Source: Bog-756 sp963704615 (lineage in GTDB: Bacteria; Actinomycetota; Acidimicrobiia; Acidimicrobiales; RAAP-2). From it: a stretch of 64,000 nucleotides of DNA. The notes under the pieces are model-generated. The model saw only the letters and a list, made by a program, of their open reading frames with translations, searched no databases and was not told where the DNA came from. The first letter of the stretch is position 1. Each line of letters opens with the position of its first letter. Position numbers and translations under genes: made by a program. Location: NCBI GenBank assembly GCA_963704615.1, contig OY969923.1, positions 1,488,001 through 1,552,000 on the forward strand, written 5' to 3'. Shown piece by piece: positions 1 through 8,093 of this stretch.

Positions 1-2
1 GC

Positions 3-137
3 AAGGTCTTCGTGAGAGCGAGACCAGGTGAAAGCACTGATGACTTCGCCGAGCGGGCCATGGAGATGCTGACTTGGGCCGGACACCCTTTTGCCGACGA
101 TCAAGGCGAGGCTCCCTCAGCCGAACCTATGGACTGA
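3..137 (+). CDS. 3' end of a hypothetical protein (partial)
   Basis: An open frame enters from the left edge and ends at TGA 135-137, giving 44 residues rich in charged residues. I do not recognise it. No start is visible, so it is either the tail of a gene that begins outside the window or chance. Low confidence. Confidence 0.3.
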   Translation, partial: KVFVRARPGESTDDFAERAMEMLTWAGHPFADDQGEAPSAEPMD

Positions 138-153
138 TATGGAGCCAGGGTAG

Positions 154-339
154 GTGCCAACGACGTGGGCGCTCTGTCCGGACGACGTGACGAGGTCGTA
201 CACGCTCACGGGTGACATCGCCGTCGTGCAAGTGCGTGGTTACGAGATCGAGGGAAAGGTGACCGAAGAGGATGGCGTCACGAAGTTCAGGCAGTTAGCT
301 CACACCCATCTGATGTACTACCCACCACGAGCCGACTAG
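154..339 (+). CDS. Small hypothetical protein
   Basis: A 61-residue frame from GTG at 154, 16 nt after the preceding stop, so it could be co-transcribed with the partial gene before it. The composition looks protein-like (acidic middle, C-terminal MYYPPRAD), with no membrane segment and no motif I recognise. The ribosome site is weak (GGAG about 10 nt upstream). It overlaps the minus-strand frame at 287-601, so at least one of the two ends is uncertain. Confidence 0.3.
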   Translation: MPTTWALCPDDVTRSYTLTGDIAVVQVRGYEIEGKVTEEDGVTKFRQLAHTHLMYYPPRAD

Positions 340-601
340 GCAATAGGGTGATCGAGGCAGGCTGAACGTGGAAGGCTGGGTCGCCGCTCGCCCATACCGG
401 CACGAACACCAACCCGAATACAGCCAGTATCCCTGCCGGTGCACCCCAAACGCTGCAAGCTACGAAGTACTCCATAGATACTTGACCGTTGCGCCGACGA
501 AGCCGCACGAACCCGCTCGTGTCCGCTTGAGCCTGTTGCTGTCTGGATCGCTCTGAGGCCCGGCGCTCCAAACTCGTTAGTTGGAAAGCCATGAGCCTCA
601 C
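287..601 (-). CDS. Hypothetical single-pass membrane protein
   Basis: A 104-residue frame starting at GTG 601, with a good Shine-Dalgarno sequence (GGAGAAGG, 7 nt upstream on the minus strand). The N-terminal half is basic and glutamine-rich. One hydrophobic stretch, about residues 46-70 (VACSVWGAPAGILAVFGLVF), would cross the membrane, followed by a short tail. I recognise no family. The ribosome site favours this over the overlapping plus-strand frame at its 3' end. Confidence 0.45.
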   Translation of the reverse strand: MRLMAFQLTSLERRASERSRQQQAQADTSGFVRLRRRNGQVSMEYFVACSVWGAPAGILAVFGLVFVPVWASGDPAFHVQPASITLLPSRLVVGSTSDGCELTA

Positions 602-670
602 ATCGGCACCTTCTCCGTCCGGCTAAAAGGCCCGCCGTAGACCCGGCACTTGGCTGCCACTGACCGCCGA

Positions 671-829
671 TCAGGGTGCGGCGGCTCGACGTGACCGGCG
701 GCGCATCGCATACATCGTCACTCCGGTTCCGATACCCAGGATGAAAGCAGGAGTGACGCCAACGTGAGCGAAAACTGCGACAGCGACCACTGTCCCTCCG
801 ACAAGTACTGGCAGGGCAGCGTTCCTCAT
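671..829 (-). CDS. Small two-helix membrane protein (52 aa)
   Basis: From ATG 829 the minus strand encodes 52 residues. Two hydrophobic stretches, about residues 6-22 and 25-42, are followed by an arginine-rich tail (RRRSRRAAAP), a typical small membrane protein that would leave a positive tail in the cytoplasm. A longer reading from 1081 exists, but its extra N-terminus is arginine/proline-rich shadow sequence. The ribosome site is weak. No function can be given. Confidence 0.38.
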   Translation of the reverse strand: MRNAALPVLVGGTVVAVAVFAHVGVTPAFILGIGTGVTMYAMRRRSRRAAAP

Positions 830-856
830 TGGACTGAAGCGTAGTTGCCAGACCCG

Positions 857-876
857 GCAGCCTCGCCCCGAACGGC
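857..876. repeat. 20-bp direct repeat, copy 1 (copy 2 at 2356-2375)
   Basis: GCAGCCTCGCCCC followed by [G/A]AACGGC occurs at 857-876 and 2356-2375 with one mismatch, and GTGTGG follows a few bases later in both. One copy is upstream of the membrane-protein gene at 920 and the other upstream of the integrase at 2471. It could be a shared upstream regulatory site or a trace of duplication; the sequence does not decide. Confidence 0.45.
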
Positions 877-919
877 ACCAGTGTGGCAGTGGGGATCGGA
901 GCCTGGGATACTGACACCT

Positions 920-1540
920 ATGTCGAAGGTGGCCCGGCAACGCTGGATGGCGAAGGTCCGAGCCGATCCGAAGGGGGCACTGGAAGAGGACCTTGTTGCG
1001 GCGGTGATAGGACTCGTCATTGCGGCCGTGGGCGGCCTCACCAGCGTTGCGGGCTACCACCCGGCATGGCAGAACGTCCACAGCAACGCACCGGCACCGG
1101 TCCTTGGGTCACTTATCTTTACTGCTGGGCTCTATGTGACGGCTATTGGACTCATCTTGATGGCGACGAATGTCGTCGTCTGGTTGTCGGGTCGTTGGCG
1201 TACATCGACCCCAGAATCTGCGGTGGAAACTGATAACCAGAAGCTCGTCGATTGCGACATCTGTGGCGAATGCAAGCCTTTGGGGCACGAGGTACTGGTT
1301 GCAGCGGGTGTCTGCATCGTCGCTGTCGCAATCGGGGGCGTGGCAGGAGCCATAGGGGGCTCTGTTGCGATCATCTTGGGCGGGCTGGCGCTGTTGGTGT
1401 TTGTCGTGGGCGCATGGAGTCTTGTTGTCACGGGGGGACTTCTACTTCTCGTCCATTGGAGCGGTCGTCGTGGCCGGAAGTCAGGGCGACGACGACCGAA
1501 CCAGCGGCCGTATCCGGTGCGGCCGCATCATCGTCCGTAA
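920..1540 (+). CDS. Polytopic membrane protein with CxxCxxC motif
   Basis: A 206-residue protein from ATG 920; an upstream in-frame ATG at 845 would add 25 residues that do not look like protein. Two hydrophobic segments lie at about residues 25-45 and 62-92. A cytosolic stretch with CDICGEC, a possible metal site, follows, and then a long hydrophobic block (about 125-180) that can hold two or three helices. The tail is very basic (RRGRKSGRRRPNQR). No family recognised. It belongs to the accessory island and has no obvious partner. Confidence 0.6.
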   Translation: MSKVARQRWMAKVRADPKGALEEDLVAAVIGLVIAAVGGLTSVAGYHPAWQNVHSNAPAPVLGSLIFTAGLYVTAIGLILMATNVVVWLSGRWRTSTPESAVETDNQKLVDCDICGECKPLGHEVLVAAGVCIVAVAIGGVAGAIGGSVAIILGGLALLVFVVGAWSLVVTGGLLLLVHWSGRRGRKSGRRRPNQRPYPVRPHHRP

Positions 1541-1636
1541 TGGGACCGGGTCGGTTGTCCCGGATAGCAGTCGTCGGCAGCCACACAACGCCCGTTCGGC
1601 GGCAGATTCAACCGGCACCCGACCGGTCCCCACGTA

Positions 1637-1703
1637 GGCGGCAATGATGGTCGGATGGCGAATCGCAGGACCACCCACACCGTCGAAGAGCTTGAGGACT
1701 TGG
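1637..1703. repeat. Diverged copy of the 5' end of the gene at 7099
   Basis: The sequence from GGCGGCAATGATG at 1637 resembles 7081-7147 over about 67 bp at high identity, including the start codon and codons for M-A-x-R-R-x-x-x-TVEELE/DxL. Here the frame (ATG 1655) departs from the 7099 protein after about 20 residues and runs into the ribosome site of the next gene, so it looks like a truncated copy of the 58-residue gene. Confidence 0.6.
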
Positions 1704-1745
1704 TGGCACACTGGGTGTTGAAGTCTCACGGAGGAGGTGGGTGCT

Positions 1746-2318
1746 TTGACCGATGCGGGAGTGCGAGATGCTGTGGTGGCCCACTTGGTCAAGCGACCTA
1801 CGCCGCCAAACGACCGTGGTCAGCCTGGTGGACGTGGCTGGACCTCCTCCACTCGCTACGGGGGCGGACCCGGTGCTGATCCGGCCACCATCGAGTTCGT
1901 CAAGTCGAACTCCTTTCCCACATGTCAGTTGCACTCGGTGAGCTTCACCAACCACAAGGGCTGGGCAATGCACGTGCTCATCAAGACTTGGCAAGGGGAG
2001 GGCGGCACTTGGAATGTCCACCCGTGCGGCGGAGGTGCGGGACCGCACCCACATCGGAGTCAGCCGTGGGTCAACTTCACTGCCGGGTTCAGTGCCGAGA
2101 GCTTTGCTGGCGGCGGTTGGGTGGTAGGCGACGGGTCTCAGCACGCAAGCTCCGTCCGGCTCGCCTTCGCCAATGACATCGTGGTCGAGGACACTGTCGA
2201 TAACGGAGTAGTGCTCTTCTTCGAGCCACACAGAGTCGTAGCCCCTGCCGAAGTTGCTGTCATTGACCGCAACGGAGGCGTCCTGGTGACGTACATGGAG
2301 TTCGTGGACTTCGCCTGA
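1746..2318 (+). CDS. Hypothetical protein (190 aa)
   Basis: The start chosen is TTG 1746 because GAGGAGGTGG (1731-1740) is an excellent ribosome site at the right distance; the earlier GTG at 1737 lies inside that site. No signal peptide or membrane segment. The middle and C-terminus have alternating hydrophobic residues typical of a beta-rich fold (WAMHVLIKTW, VVLFFEPHRV). It precedes the integrase on the same strand with a 152-nt gap. I do not recognise the family and give no function. Confidence 0.6.
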   Translation: MTDAGVRDAVVAHLVKRPTPPNDRGQPGGRGWTSSTRYGGGPGADPATIEFVKSNSFPTCQLHSVSFTNHKGWAMHVLIKTWQGEGGTWNVHPCGGGAGPHPHRSQPWVNFTAGFSAESFAGGGWVVGDGSQHASSVRLAFANDIVVEDTVDNGVVLFFEPHRVVAPAEVAVIDRNGGVLVTYMEFVDFA

Positions 2319-2470
2319 GTACGGGAGGCAGACCAGCGTCGTGCGGCACAGCGATGCAGCCTCGCCCCAAACGGCCAGGCGTGTGGATGACCACCGACCG
2401 GGCCTCCTGCGCTGCCTGACGGTGGGACGCATACCGTACGTCTAGTGCCGGATCGGGCGGTACCACTACG

Positions 2471-3946
2471 GTGATCCTTGTGCGAGTCGCCGTCTATGCC
2501 AGGGTGTCGCTCGACCGAGACGGAGAAGCCCGCACGATTGACCGCCAACTTGACTCCTGTAGGCAGTACGTCGAGAACCGTGGGCACGAAGTCGTTCGTG
2601 AGTTCGTGGATCGCAATGCCAGCGCCTATAACCGCAAGAAGGAGCGACCTCAGTTCGAGCGGATGAGGGAGGGTCTGCGTAACCGTGCGTTCGATGCCGT
2701 TTGTGTCTGGAAGCTCGACCGCCTGGCCCGCCGAGTCACCACGGCATTCCTCATTGCCGCCGACTTACAACAAGTGGGGGCAATCCTGATGTGCGTCGAG
2801 GACCAGGTCGATACCTCTACCGGTATGGGTCAGGCCATCTTCGGTCTGATGGTGGCCATGGCTGAGAATGAAGCGGAGTCGATAGGCAAGCGTGTCAAGG
2901 CAGTCAGGGCGCAGGAGGCGGCACGAGGCGATCCCCCCATTGGAGGCAGGCGATGCTTTGGATACGAACGTGGGTTCACGAGGCAGATTCCTGAGGAAGC
3001 TGCGCTCGGTCGTCGAGCGGCAAGCCTCCTTCTGCACGGCTCCAATGCCCCGGCAGCCGTCAAGATGCTCAACGATGCAGGCATGTTGACCACAGAGGGG
3101 AATCCATGGTGTGTTCGCACCTTGACGAGGTGGTTGTACTCACCGACCATCGCTGGCTTGCGCCTCCACGACGGCAAGCAGACCGCAGGTCGGTGGGAAC
3201 CGATAATCACCATTCAGCAGCGGGACCGATTACTGATACGAGCGGGTTCCAAACTTGACCACGGCCTGCGTCCCCCGCAGCGCCGGTGGATGCTTGCTGG
3301 ACTTGTACTGTGCGGAACCTGTGGTCGGCAGATGCGTGTTCTCAACCTCGAACCTCTCTCCTACAGATGCAGGTCGACGCCGAAGTCATGTAGTGGAAGG
3401 GTTCAGGTGGCCTTGCAGCACCTTCATACGCTTGTGGAGACCAAGTTGTTCGACTTCCTGTCGACCATGAGCCTCCAACCGGTTCGCTCAGATGGGAGTC
3501 CCGAGACGTTCGCCCAGCAGGCGAAGGGGTACAAGCAACGGCTTGAGGGCCTCCACATCGCCCGGTTCGTTCTCGGTGAAGTCACCCCGGAGGAGTGGGA
3601 CATCGCTAGGGAGCAACTCAGCGAACGCATCGACACGGCTCGACTGGCCAAAGGAGTCGCTGAGCGTGAGCGGGCAGGGATCTTGCTTCCGGGCCGCAGG
3701 GACCAGTTGGAAGCATGGTGGGAACAGGCAACTACCGTCCAGAGGCGGACGGCATGTGTTCACGCCTTCTCAAGCATCGTCGTGAGTCGGCGCTCAGCAA
3801 GTAGGTATGGCTTCGACGTGGACCGAATCAATCTCAAGTGGAGTCCGGAAGCGAGAGGTCGAGCGGTCAATGGCGTCCGAGCTGATCCAGGGATAGGGAA
3901 CCCGGATGTAGACGCTGCAATGGGTATGGCAGCTGGCGGCAGCTAG
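2471..3946 (+). CDS. Large serine recombinase (integrase)
   Basis: A 491-residue site-specific recombinase that integrates and excises mobile DNA at att sites by serine chemistry. The N-terminal resolvase domain has YARVS with nucleophile Ser13 and the KLDRLARR catalytic-arginine block near residue 80. The 'recombinase' domain follows (about 150-250), then a zinc ribbon (CGTCGRQM near residue 280 with YRCRSTPKSC after it) and a coiled, charged C-terminus, the standard order and length for this class. The start is GTG 2471; GTG 2480 is an alternative. It meets the methyltransferase gene tail to tail with a 4-nt overlap. It probably mobilised the island that interrupts the acyl-CoA synthetase at 11.7 kb. 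Confidence 0.93.
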   Translation: MILVRVAVYARVSLDRDGEARTIDRQLDSCRQYVENRGHEVVREFVDRNASAYNRKKERPQFERMREGLRNRAFDAVCVWKLDRLARRVTTAFLIAADLQQVGAILMCVEDQVDTSTGMGQAIFGLMVAMAENEAESIGKRVKAVRAQEAARGDPPIGGRRCFGYERGFTRQIPEEAALGRRAASLLLHGSNAPAAVKMLNDAGMLTTEGNPWCVRTLTRWLYSPTIAGLRLHDGKQTAGRWEPIITIQQRDRLLIRAGSKLDHGLRPPQRRWMLAGLVLCGTCGRQMRVLNLEPLSYRCRSTPKSCSGRVQVALQHLHTLVETKLFDFLSTMSLQPVRSDGSPETFAQQAKGYKQRLEGLHIARFVLGEVTPEEWDIAREQLSERIDTARLAKGVAERERAGILLPGRRDQLEAWWEQATTVQRRTACVHAFSSIVVSRRSASRYGFDVDRINLKWSPEARGRAVNGVRADPGIGNPDVDAAMGMAAGGS

Positions 3947-5035
3947 TGGAGCCTCCCTCGTGCTGTGCTCACGTTCTCACGAACGATGTCGCAGCCGATG
4001 GAATGTCTGCCGGTTAGCTGGGCTGCGACAAGTGTCGTACCCGAGCCTGCGAACGGATCAACGACCAGAGAACCTGGTTTCGTGAGGCGTTCGATTATCT
4101 GGGCGAATACGGAAACGTTTTGACCGTGCTCGTGATGTCTGGTCGATCCACTGGTTGCATCTATAACGTCCCCATTGATGCGTTCTCCATTGCCGTATAC
4201 CAAAACGGGCTTCCATAGCTGCGCAACCTTTCGAGAGTAGACAGCCATCATCTGATGATGTACTACTGCCAACGTCCAACGGTATGGCCTTCGTCCCTCT
4301 AGCTCCCGCATGACATCCGGTAGATACATCAGACCCGTCATAACTGCGAGCACTCCTGACGGAGCTAGCAACTTGTCAGCGATAATCGCTAGATCCCCAA
4401 ACAACGGCAGGGACGCACGTGCATACGGAGGGTCCGTGATAATCGCATCAACGTTCTCTAGGTCCGTGAGCACCTTGCGGAAGTCTCCGTGCCTCACTTC
4501 GCACGTAACCGGTTTACGTGGCAGCGACTTCTCGTGCTCTCGACCTCGGAGGGTACGGTCCGCACGTGAGTACGTCATCCGTCCGCTACGGACCGCTGAT
4601 GCCAGGTCTGGATGCTGCTCGACCCGTATTGCCCGCTCGACCGTGCTGGTCGAGACACCCACCAGACGGGCGGCAGCGGTAGCGGTCTTCCTGATGGCTT
4701 CTTTTGAAGCCATCCCCTTGGGATGGTCACGCTTGAGTCGTGGAAGTAGTCGAAGTGCTAGGGATGCTCGCTGGTCGGTCGTGAGGTGTCGTCGGTGGAT
4801 GTTCGCAGCGACCACGAATCCCCACGGGTCCGCACCCTTATACGTGGTGAACCGTGTTCGGACCCCTGCCTCAACACATGCCCGTAGGCGATTGCGTTCC
4901 GTCGAGGATCCGACCATCCGCAGTAACCACGATTGGAGATTGCAGGCCATCCGCCCGGACCGATTCGACTAGCGCCCGGTACTCGCTACCTTCCAAAAGA
5001 GGGAACATTGCAGCCGCAGGATGTGTCTTCCGCAC
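3943..5035 (-). pseudogene. ParB-domain DNA methyltransferase, broken by a +1 frameshift
   Basis: The intact protein would start at GTG 5035 (VRKTHPAAA) and carry a ParB-like N-terminus (LVESVRADGLQSPIVV, then ILDG). At 4897-4898 one extra A on the minus strand shifts the frame. Removing it restores the ILDGRNRLRAC signature and joins directly to the downstream frame, which contains an HTH region (KTATAAARLVGVSTSTVERA), motif IV DPPY near 4430 and motif I DPFAGSGTT near 4045. Order and motifs match phage/ICE methyltransferases of the DPPY class (adenine-N6 or cytosine-N4). The downstream frame alone could start at ATG 4950, but it would lack the ParB domain. Whether the indel is biological or a sequencing error cannot be told here. 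Confidence 0.85.
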
Positions 5036-5302
5036 CTAACGGATGGTAAGTGCGGAAACGGCGCTACTGGTGGACTGAACTAGTGGAGGCAGGTCGAAGG
5101 CAATCCTGAGGGTACCGGTGCTCACGCTCTCTTCTATCTCCGTCTCGAAGATGACTCGATCTCGGTGGCCGTCATCGGCCGGGCAAGATCACGTATGGGT
5201 TTCGGACCCGTTTTCGAGGTCGAGCGCATACCTCAAACCGCTTCAGTCGTCTACTTCGCCTACCAGATGAAGGATCTAGAGTCCTCGCAGAGTGACTGGG
5301 GT
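5036..5302. other. Intergenic stretch, no supported gene
   Basis: 267 bp between the methyltransferase start and the end of the beta-helix gene. The plus strand has a protein-like stretch (ALFYLRLEDDSISVAV near 5130-5180) without a convincing start, possibly a gene remnant. Nothing firm. Confidence 0.3.
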
Positions 5303-6829
5303 TTAGGTGATCGTGAGGGGAATGGTTGCCTGGACCGTCGTTTTGGTCTTGACCTTCATCCTGCCTTTGAGGGTGGTCACCGTCTCGGTCACCTGGGCCG
5401 TGACCGAACTGGGTCCAGCAGCAAGACTTCTGCTCGGTGTCCCTGACAGCACCCCGACCGAGGACAGCTTCAGCCCCTTCGGCAGGTTGACCTTCTTCCA
5501 CTTGATTGTGGTGACGTAGGGACTAACGCTCGCTCCGGCTTCCTGTGTTGCCAACGTCACCGGACCGTATCGCCTGCTCGGCGTGGCATTGGGAAGCGAC
5601 GATGTCGTAATGAGGAAGCCCCCTTCCACTGCCCCAATGGTGCACTTACCGAAGCTGGCGACTCCTCGCTGGTCGGTCCGGGGGCAGACCTGGGCCCCGT
5701 TCAAGATGGTGGAAGGTGCCGAGGGGATCTTTCCTACCGCTGGGCTATTCGACGGCGGAAGTAGAGTATTCGTGGCGCCACCGTTGTTGGCCAGGGGTCC
5801 GAGGTCGGGGTTGGCACTCACCACGTCCGTGGATTGGGCTAAGCCACACGACTCGTCGTCGGCAAGATTGAATCCGTCATCTGTGACGACACCCGAGCAC
5901 TCTCCACCTGAGGTGCTACCAGCCAAGATGCTGGCTCCGACACTCACCGTTCCACTGCTGCTAAAGAGGGCACCCCCACCCAGAAGAGCGCTATTACTTC
6001 CTGCCGGTGCACTATTCATGGAGATCGTGCTGCTCAATACGGTGACCGTGCCGCCGTTACTGAAGATGCCACCGCCACCCTCCGAAACACTCGTGTTGTC
6101 AAAGAGGGTGGAGTTCGAAACATTGACGGTTCCCCCATATGTGTTTCCTATGGCACCACCGACATTGCCGGTGTTCCCAGACAAGGTGCTGTCTGTGACA
6201 ATGACATGGCCGCCGTTGTTGGCTATTGCACCGCCAACATATCCAGCAGAGTTGCCAGACAAGGTGCTGTCTGTGACATTGACCGTGCCGTAGTAAGCGA
6301 GAATGGCGCCTCCATACGGCGAAGAACTGTCAGTGATGGTGCTATCTGTGACGTTGGTATTGCCATCCTCGATATTGATTCCCTGAATGTGCGAGAGTGT
6401 GCAGTTGCTCAGGGTAAGCGTTCCTCCGGCGTCACTGTAGAAGTCCACGTTCTCAAAAGAGAGGCCGGAGATGTCAACCGTCGAACCTGGCATGTAGATA
6501 GTTTCGGCTCCACTCACCACGACTGAACCGTTCCCAGGCCCAGCGATTGTCACGCTGTTCGTTATGTCAAGGGTGCTGGCCAGTGTGATCGGCGAGGTTG
6601 GCGGACAGGACAAGCTTGCGGCGAAGGTGATGATGTCACCGGGCGATGCGTTGGCGACGGCGTAGGGAAAAGAACCGGTGTCAGTAGACGAGCCGCTACA
6701 GTCGGTCACAGTCAAGGTCGCCGCCGAAGCGGGAGGTGCCCCGATCAGCACCGAGGCGGTGGCCGCTCCGCCGAACAGCAATAACCCTGCCAGTACGCCC
6801 CGCACACTTCTCGTGTAGCCAGTTCTCAT
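5303..6829 (-). CDS. Secreted right-handed beta-helix protein with Ig-like C-terminus
   Basis: A 508-residue exported protein. The signal peptide covers residues 1-36 with cleavage after ASA. The body (about 70-360) is a series of imperfect repeats of the type VTDSTLSGNSA..GGAI, the pattern of parallel beta-helix proteins (chlamydial Pmp/choice-of-anchor style). The last 100 residues (LPNATPSRRYGPVTL, LPKGLKLSSVGVLSGTP) match a putative-Ig (He_PIG-like) domain. No sortase motif or C-terminal helix is visible, so it is probably released or held by the wall non-covalently. SD GGAGGG lies 12 nt before ATG 6829. The role is presumably surface binding, and the substrate is unknown. Confidence 0.8.
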   Translation of the reverse strand: MRTGYTRSVRGVLAGLLLFGGAATASVLIGAPPASAATLTVTDCSGSSTDTGSFPYAVANASPGDIITFAASLSCPPTSPITLASTLDITNSVTIAGPGNGSVVVSGAETIYMPGSTVDISGLSFENVDFYSDAGGTLTLSNCTLSHIQGINIEDGNTNVTDSTITDSSSPYGGAILAYYGTVNVTDSTLSGNSAGYVGGAIANNGGHVIVTDSTLSGNTGNVGGAIGNTYGGTVNVSNSTLFDNTSVSEGGGGIFSNGGTVTVLSSTISMNSAPAGSNSALLGGGALFSSSGTVSVGASILAGSTSGGECSGVVTDDGFNLADDESCGLAQSTDVVSANPDLGPLANNGGATNTLLPPSNSPAVGKIPSAPSTILNGAQVCPRTDQRGVASFGKCTIGAVEGGFLITTSSLPNATPSRRYGPVTLATQEAGASVSPYVTTIKWKKVNLPKGLKLSSVGVLSGTPSRSLAAGPSSVTAQVTETVTTLKGRMKVKTKTTVQATIPLTIT

Positions 6830-6866
6830 GGATCAACACCCTCCGCTTCGGGGTGCCTGTCCCCAC

Positions 6867-6894
6867 ACCCGCCATCTATGACCCGCCATCTATG
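6867..6894. repeat. Perfect 14-bp tandem duplication
   Basis: ACCCGCCATCTATG occurs twice back to back, 40-65 bp upstream of the beta-helix gene start. The position fits an operator or promoter duplication for that gene, but nothing proves it. The rest of 6830-7098 shows no gene. Confidence 0.5.
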
Positions 6895-7098
6895 CATGGC
6901 CTAGCACACCGTTTCGTTGCCAGTCGCCATCACGAATGTGCGTGGGTGGTGTCTGGCTCCTCTGGGCGGCGCTACCTGCCACCGAAGTGGGTCGGACTGT
7001 GCACTTCAGATGTCAGGATGCCGTGTGGTGGGCGCCGGGATCGGGGCGATAGCGACCGTCGCCGACAGGCCCCCTGTGTTGGCGGCAATGATGATCGG

Positions 7099-7275
7099 AT
7101 GGCCAGTCGCCGGAACGCCTACACCGTCGAAGAGCTTGACGAGCTTGCCGATGGACTGGATCGGCTTCTTGATGCGATCAAGCACAGATCGCTGGCGGCT
7201 GACGCCGGAACGATCTCCCGTCTTGAAGGGGCGGCGGCGGCCGTTCGAGCCTTGGCTGAGGGTCGGAATCCGTAG
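7099..7275 (+). CDS. Small hypothetical helical protein (58 aa)
   Basis: From ATG 7099 the strand encodes 58 residues beginning MASRRNAYTVEELDEL. They are mostly amphipathic helix (LDRLLDAIKHRSL, LEGAAAAVRALAEG). Its 5' end is duplicated at 1637-1703. It ends 6 nt before the palindrome that precedes the serine recombinase, so it may belong to that recombination module. No family recognised and only a weak ribosome site. Confidence 0.5.
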   Translation: MASRRNAYTVEELDELADGLDRLLDAIKHRSLAADAGTISRLEGAAAAVRALAEGRNP

Positions 7276-7280
7276 TCCTA

Positions 7281-7308
7281 TTGTACCTATACGGACGTAT
7301 AGGTACAA
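7281..7308. promoter_or_regulatory. Perfect 28-bp palindrome with GA centre; likely recombinase crossover site/operator
   Basis: Two 13-bp arms, TTGTACCTATACG and its exact reverse complement, flank a central GA, giving a 28-bp site. That is the size and design of a crossover site for small serine recombinases: two half-sites around a 2-bp asymmetric overlap. It ends 6 nt before the recombinase start codon, so binding would also repress that gene. The function is inference; the palindrome is direct observation. Confidence 0.65.
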
Positions 7309-7314
7309 TGGAGC

Positions 7315-8016
7315 ATGGCAAGAGGGGCGAATATCACGTCGAAGAAGGCTCGGAGCGAGGCTGTCGTTGGCTATCGAAGAGTCTCAACTGAACAGCAATC
7401 GGAGTCAGGCGCAGGCATGGCAGCGCAACTCCGTGCCATCGAGCAGCACTGCGAGCACCACGGGCTGACCTTGGCCCACGTGTACGAGGATGATGGCGTC
7501 AGCGCCAAGACCTTGAAGGGCCGTCCGGGTCTGACCGATGCGCTTGAGGTGCTCGCCAGCGGAGAGGCTTCTGCTCTTGTCGTGGCCAAGCTCGACCGTC
7601 TTGCCCGGAGCGTCCATGACTTCGCAGGTCTTGTACGTGTTGCGGAACGGGAGGGTTGGGGAATCGTGGCCCTCGACTTGGGCGTGGACATGACGACACC
7701 AACGGGTGGCCTCCTGGCCAATGTGACAGCGAGCGTCGCCGAATGGGAAAGGCGCATTATCAGCCTGAGAACATCGGAGGCCCTCGCTCAGAGGAAGGCG
7801 GCGGGCGTTCAACTTGGTAGGCCCCGGAGTCTCGACCCGGTGGTAGCAGACCGCATCCGGTCTCGCCGGGCCAAAGGTGAGACCTTGCGGGCCATTGCAG
7901 ATGGACTGAACATCGACGCCGTTTCCACACCGTCTGGACGAGAATGGTCGCCAGCCCTGGTGCGCAAGGTCACTCTTCAGGAGGCAAGGACTGCCGAGAC
8001 AGTGGCCCGGACGTGA
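7315..8016 (+). CDS. Small serine recombinase (resolvase/invertase family)
   Basis: A 233-residue recombinase. The catalytic core shows YRRVS with Ser24 as nucleophile, the KLDRLARS block and the EWERRIISLRTSEAL E-helix. The C-terminal GRPRSLDPVVADRIRSRR..GETLRAIADGLN stretch is a helix-turn-helix DNA-binding domain, as in resolvases and invertases. It lacks the long C-terminal and zinc-ribbon domains of the 2471 integrase. The 28-bp palindrome lies just upstream. Its role would be resolution, inversion or integration at that site; the partner site was not found by eye. Confidence 0.9.
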   Translation: MARGANITSKKARSEAVVGYRRVSTEQQSESGAGMAAQLRAIEQHCEHHGLTLAHVYEDDGVSAKTLKGRPGLTDALEVLASGEASALVVAKLDRLARSVHDFAGLVRVAEREGWGIVALDLGVDMTTPTGGLLANVTASVAEWERRIISLRTSEALAQRKAAGVQLGRPRSLDPVVADRIRSRRAKGETLRAIADGLNIDAVSTPSGREWSPALVRKVTLQEARTAETVART

Positions 8017-8093
8017 CGCTTCAGACCGAGGCCGAGAATGCCGAGTGTTGGAAGACGAGGCCGGTACGCTTTGCGGGGACCGAAGGAGACGGT

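Noticed and set aside
2471..3946. Island right end placed directly beside the integrase
   Set aside because: No fadD remnant or core repeat was seen near 2.4 or 3.95 kb; the only broken chromosomal gene is at 11.7 kb, so the other end is probably outside the window.
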